The notes under the pieces: generated by a model
Seen by the model: only the letters and a program-made list of their open reading frames with translations
Told to the model about the DNA's origin: nothing
Databases searched by the model: none
Shown: positions 6,143-6,530 of the stretch, one piece after another
Position numbering within the stretch: the stretch's first letter is position 1
How the letters are laid out: each line of letters begins with the position of its first letter
Origin: Bradyrhizobium sp.
GTDB taxonomy: Bacteria > Pseudomonadota > Alphaproteobacteria > Rhizobiales > Xanthobacteraceae
NCBI GenBank assembly: GCA_025960445.1
Contig: JAICIT010000148.1
Coordinates: 1 to 6,530 of the forward strand
Reading direction: 5' to 3'
Length of the DNA stretch: 6,530 nt
Program-made: the position numbers and the translations under genes

Positions 6143-6308
6143 ACATCATGCACAAACAAAGGGGTAAAATCACGATCCGATCGACCTTCTTGGACCAGGG
6201 TCTTTACGGGTCGTGTACTAAGCCCTGAGGCGTTCCACGGTTCCAGTTGGCATCGCCGGAAGCACAAACTGGTTTCCACCTCGCGTGTCGCGCCCTACTG
6301 TTGGGGCG

Positions 6309-6530
6309 ATGGAATCACCTGCCCGCAAAATAGATCTCGCACCGCGACCGGACCGCCGCCAATCGGAGACGGCACTGTCGATCGCACGTGGTAGCGCGCG
6401 CCTGTTGCGCTCGCTGGGGTTCTCCTGCATCAGCGAACTGCCCCTGCCTTCCGGCCGCCGCGCCGATCTGGTGGCGCTCAACGAACGCGGCGATATCTGG
6501 ATCATCGAGATCAAGTCGTCGATCGAGGAC
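6309..6530 (+). CDS. mmcB: MmcB family DNA repair protein (PD-(D/E)XK nuclease fold), 3'-truncated by the window edge
   Basis: The first 74 residues are present and the frame is open to the last base. SETALSIARGSARLLRSLGFSC and the following strands lead into the nuclease core: Asp53 in GRRADLVAL and the Glu67-Ile-Lys69 of WIIEIKSS, the metal-binding D...ExK signature of restriction-endonuclease-like folds. MmcB is an alphaproteobacterial protein linked to DNA damage tolerance and SOS-type mutagenesis genes in Caulobacter. Full-length members are about 150-165 residues, so roughly half is seen. The ATG at 6309 is preferred because MESPARKIDL resembles family N-termini. The GTG at 6285 is in the same frame and would add eight residues. 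Only a poor GGGG lies before the ATG. The gene is divergent from the treS-like gene and functionally unrelated to it. Confidence 0.85.
   Translation, partial: MESPARKIDLAPRPDRRQSETALSIARGSARLLRSLGFSCISELPLPSGRRADLVALNERGDIWIIEIKSSIED

Noticed and set aside
6133..6160. A sigma-54 promoter ending in TTGCA on the minus strand
   Set aside because: TTGCA is present, but the required GG-containing -24 element is absent at the correct spacing.
5743..6228. A 161-residue plus-strand open frame across the 5' end of the treS-like gene
   Set aside because: Most of it is antisense to the conserved N-terminal barrel of the treS-like protein, and the remainder lies in the promoter gap. No motif is present.

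Overview
The window looks like a piece of an alphaproteobacterial chromosome, most likely Bradyrhizobium or a close relative. The base composition is GC-rich with strong G/C bias at third codon positions. It carries an MmcB-type nuclease, a family typical of alphaproteobacteria, and two soil-bacterium-type GH13 enzymes. The taxonomic call rests on codon use and protein resemblance recalled from the families, not on a search. No RNA gene, CRISPR array, insertion sequence or phage gene was seen.

Layout from left to right. (1) Bases 1-963 (+): the 3' part of a PHB-depolymerase/feruloyl-esterase family hydrolase with a complete Ser-Asp-His triad and a Pro/Ala-rich C-terminal tail. (2) 1019-1339 (-): a 106-residue protein resembling dimeric alpha/beta-barrel (ABM-like) proteins. 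It is divergent from (3) 1497-1874 (+), an HxlR-family repressor with an N-terminal Cys-x-Cys-Pro. The 157-base gap between them holds an AGTAT-N11-ATACT inverted repeat that may be the operator. (4) 1885-2553 (-): a GloC/YcbL-type glyoxalase II of the metallo-beta-lactamase fold. Its end meets the regulator's end at a perfect 7-bp stem that covers both stop codons. (5) 2554-2768: a divergent promoter region bracketed by a perfect 12-bp inverted repeat. (6) 2769-4382 (+): a GH13 alpha-glucosidase. (7) 4351-6069 (-): a trehalose-synthase-like GH13 enzyme, convergent with the alpha-glucosidase and overlapping it by 32 bases. (8) 6070-6308: a divergent promoter region. (9) 6309-6530 (+): the 5' part of mmcB, which runs off the window.

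How the genes may work together. The two GH13 enzymes are a plausible small alpha-glucoside/trehalose module: the TreS-like enzyme would interconvert maltose and trehalose, and the alpha-glucosidase would release glucose from maltose-type substrates. The HxlR/ABM-like pair is laid out like a self-contained reactive-compound sensor and its target, and gloC handles glutathione thioesters from methylglyoxal detoxification. The general theme is stress and carbon handling. Nearly all genes belong to known families, so the main novelty lies in the arrangement, the inverted repeats in the intergenic regions, and the exact activity of the TreS-like protein.
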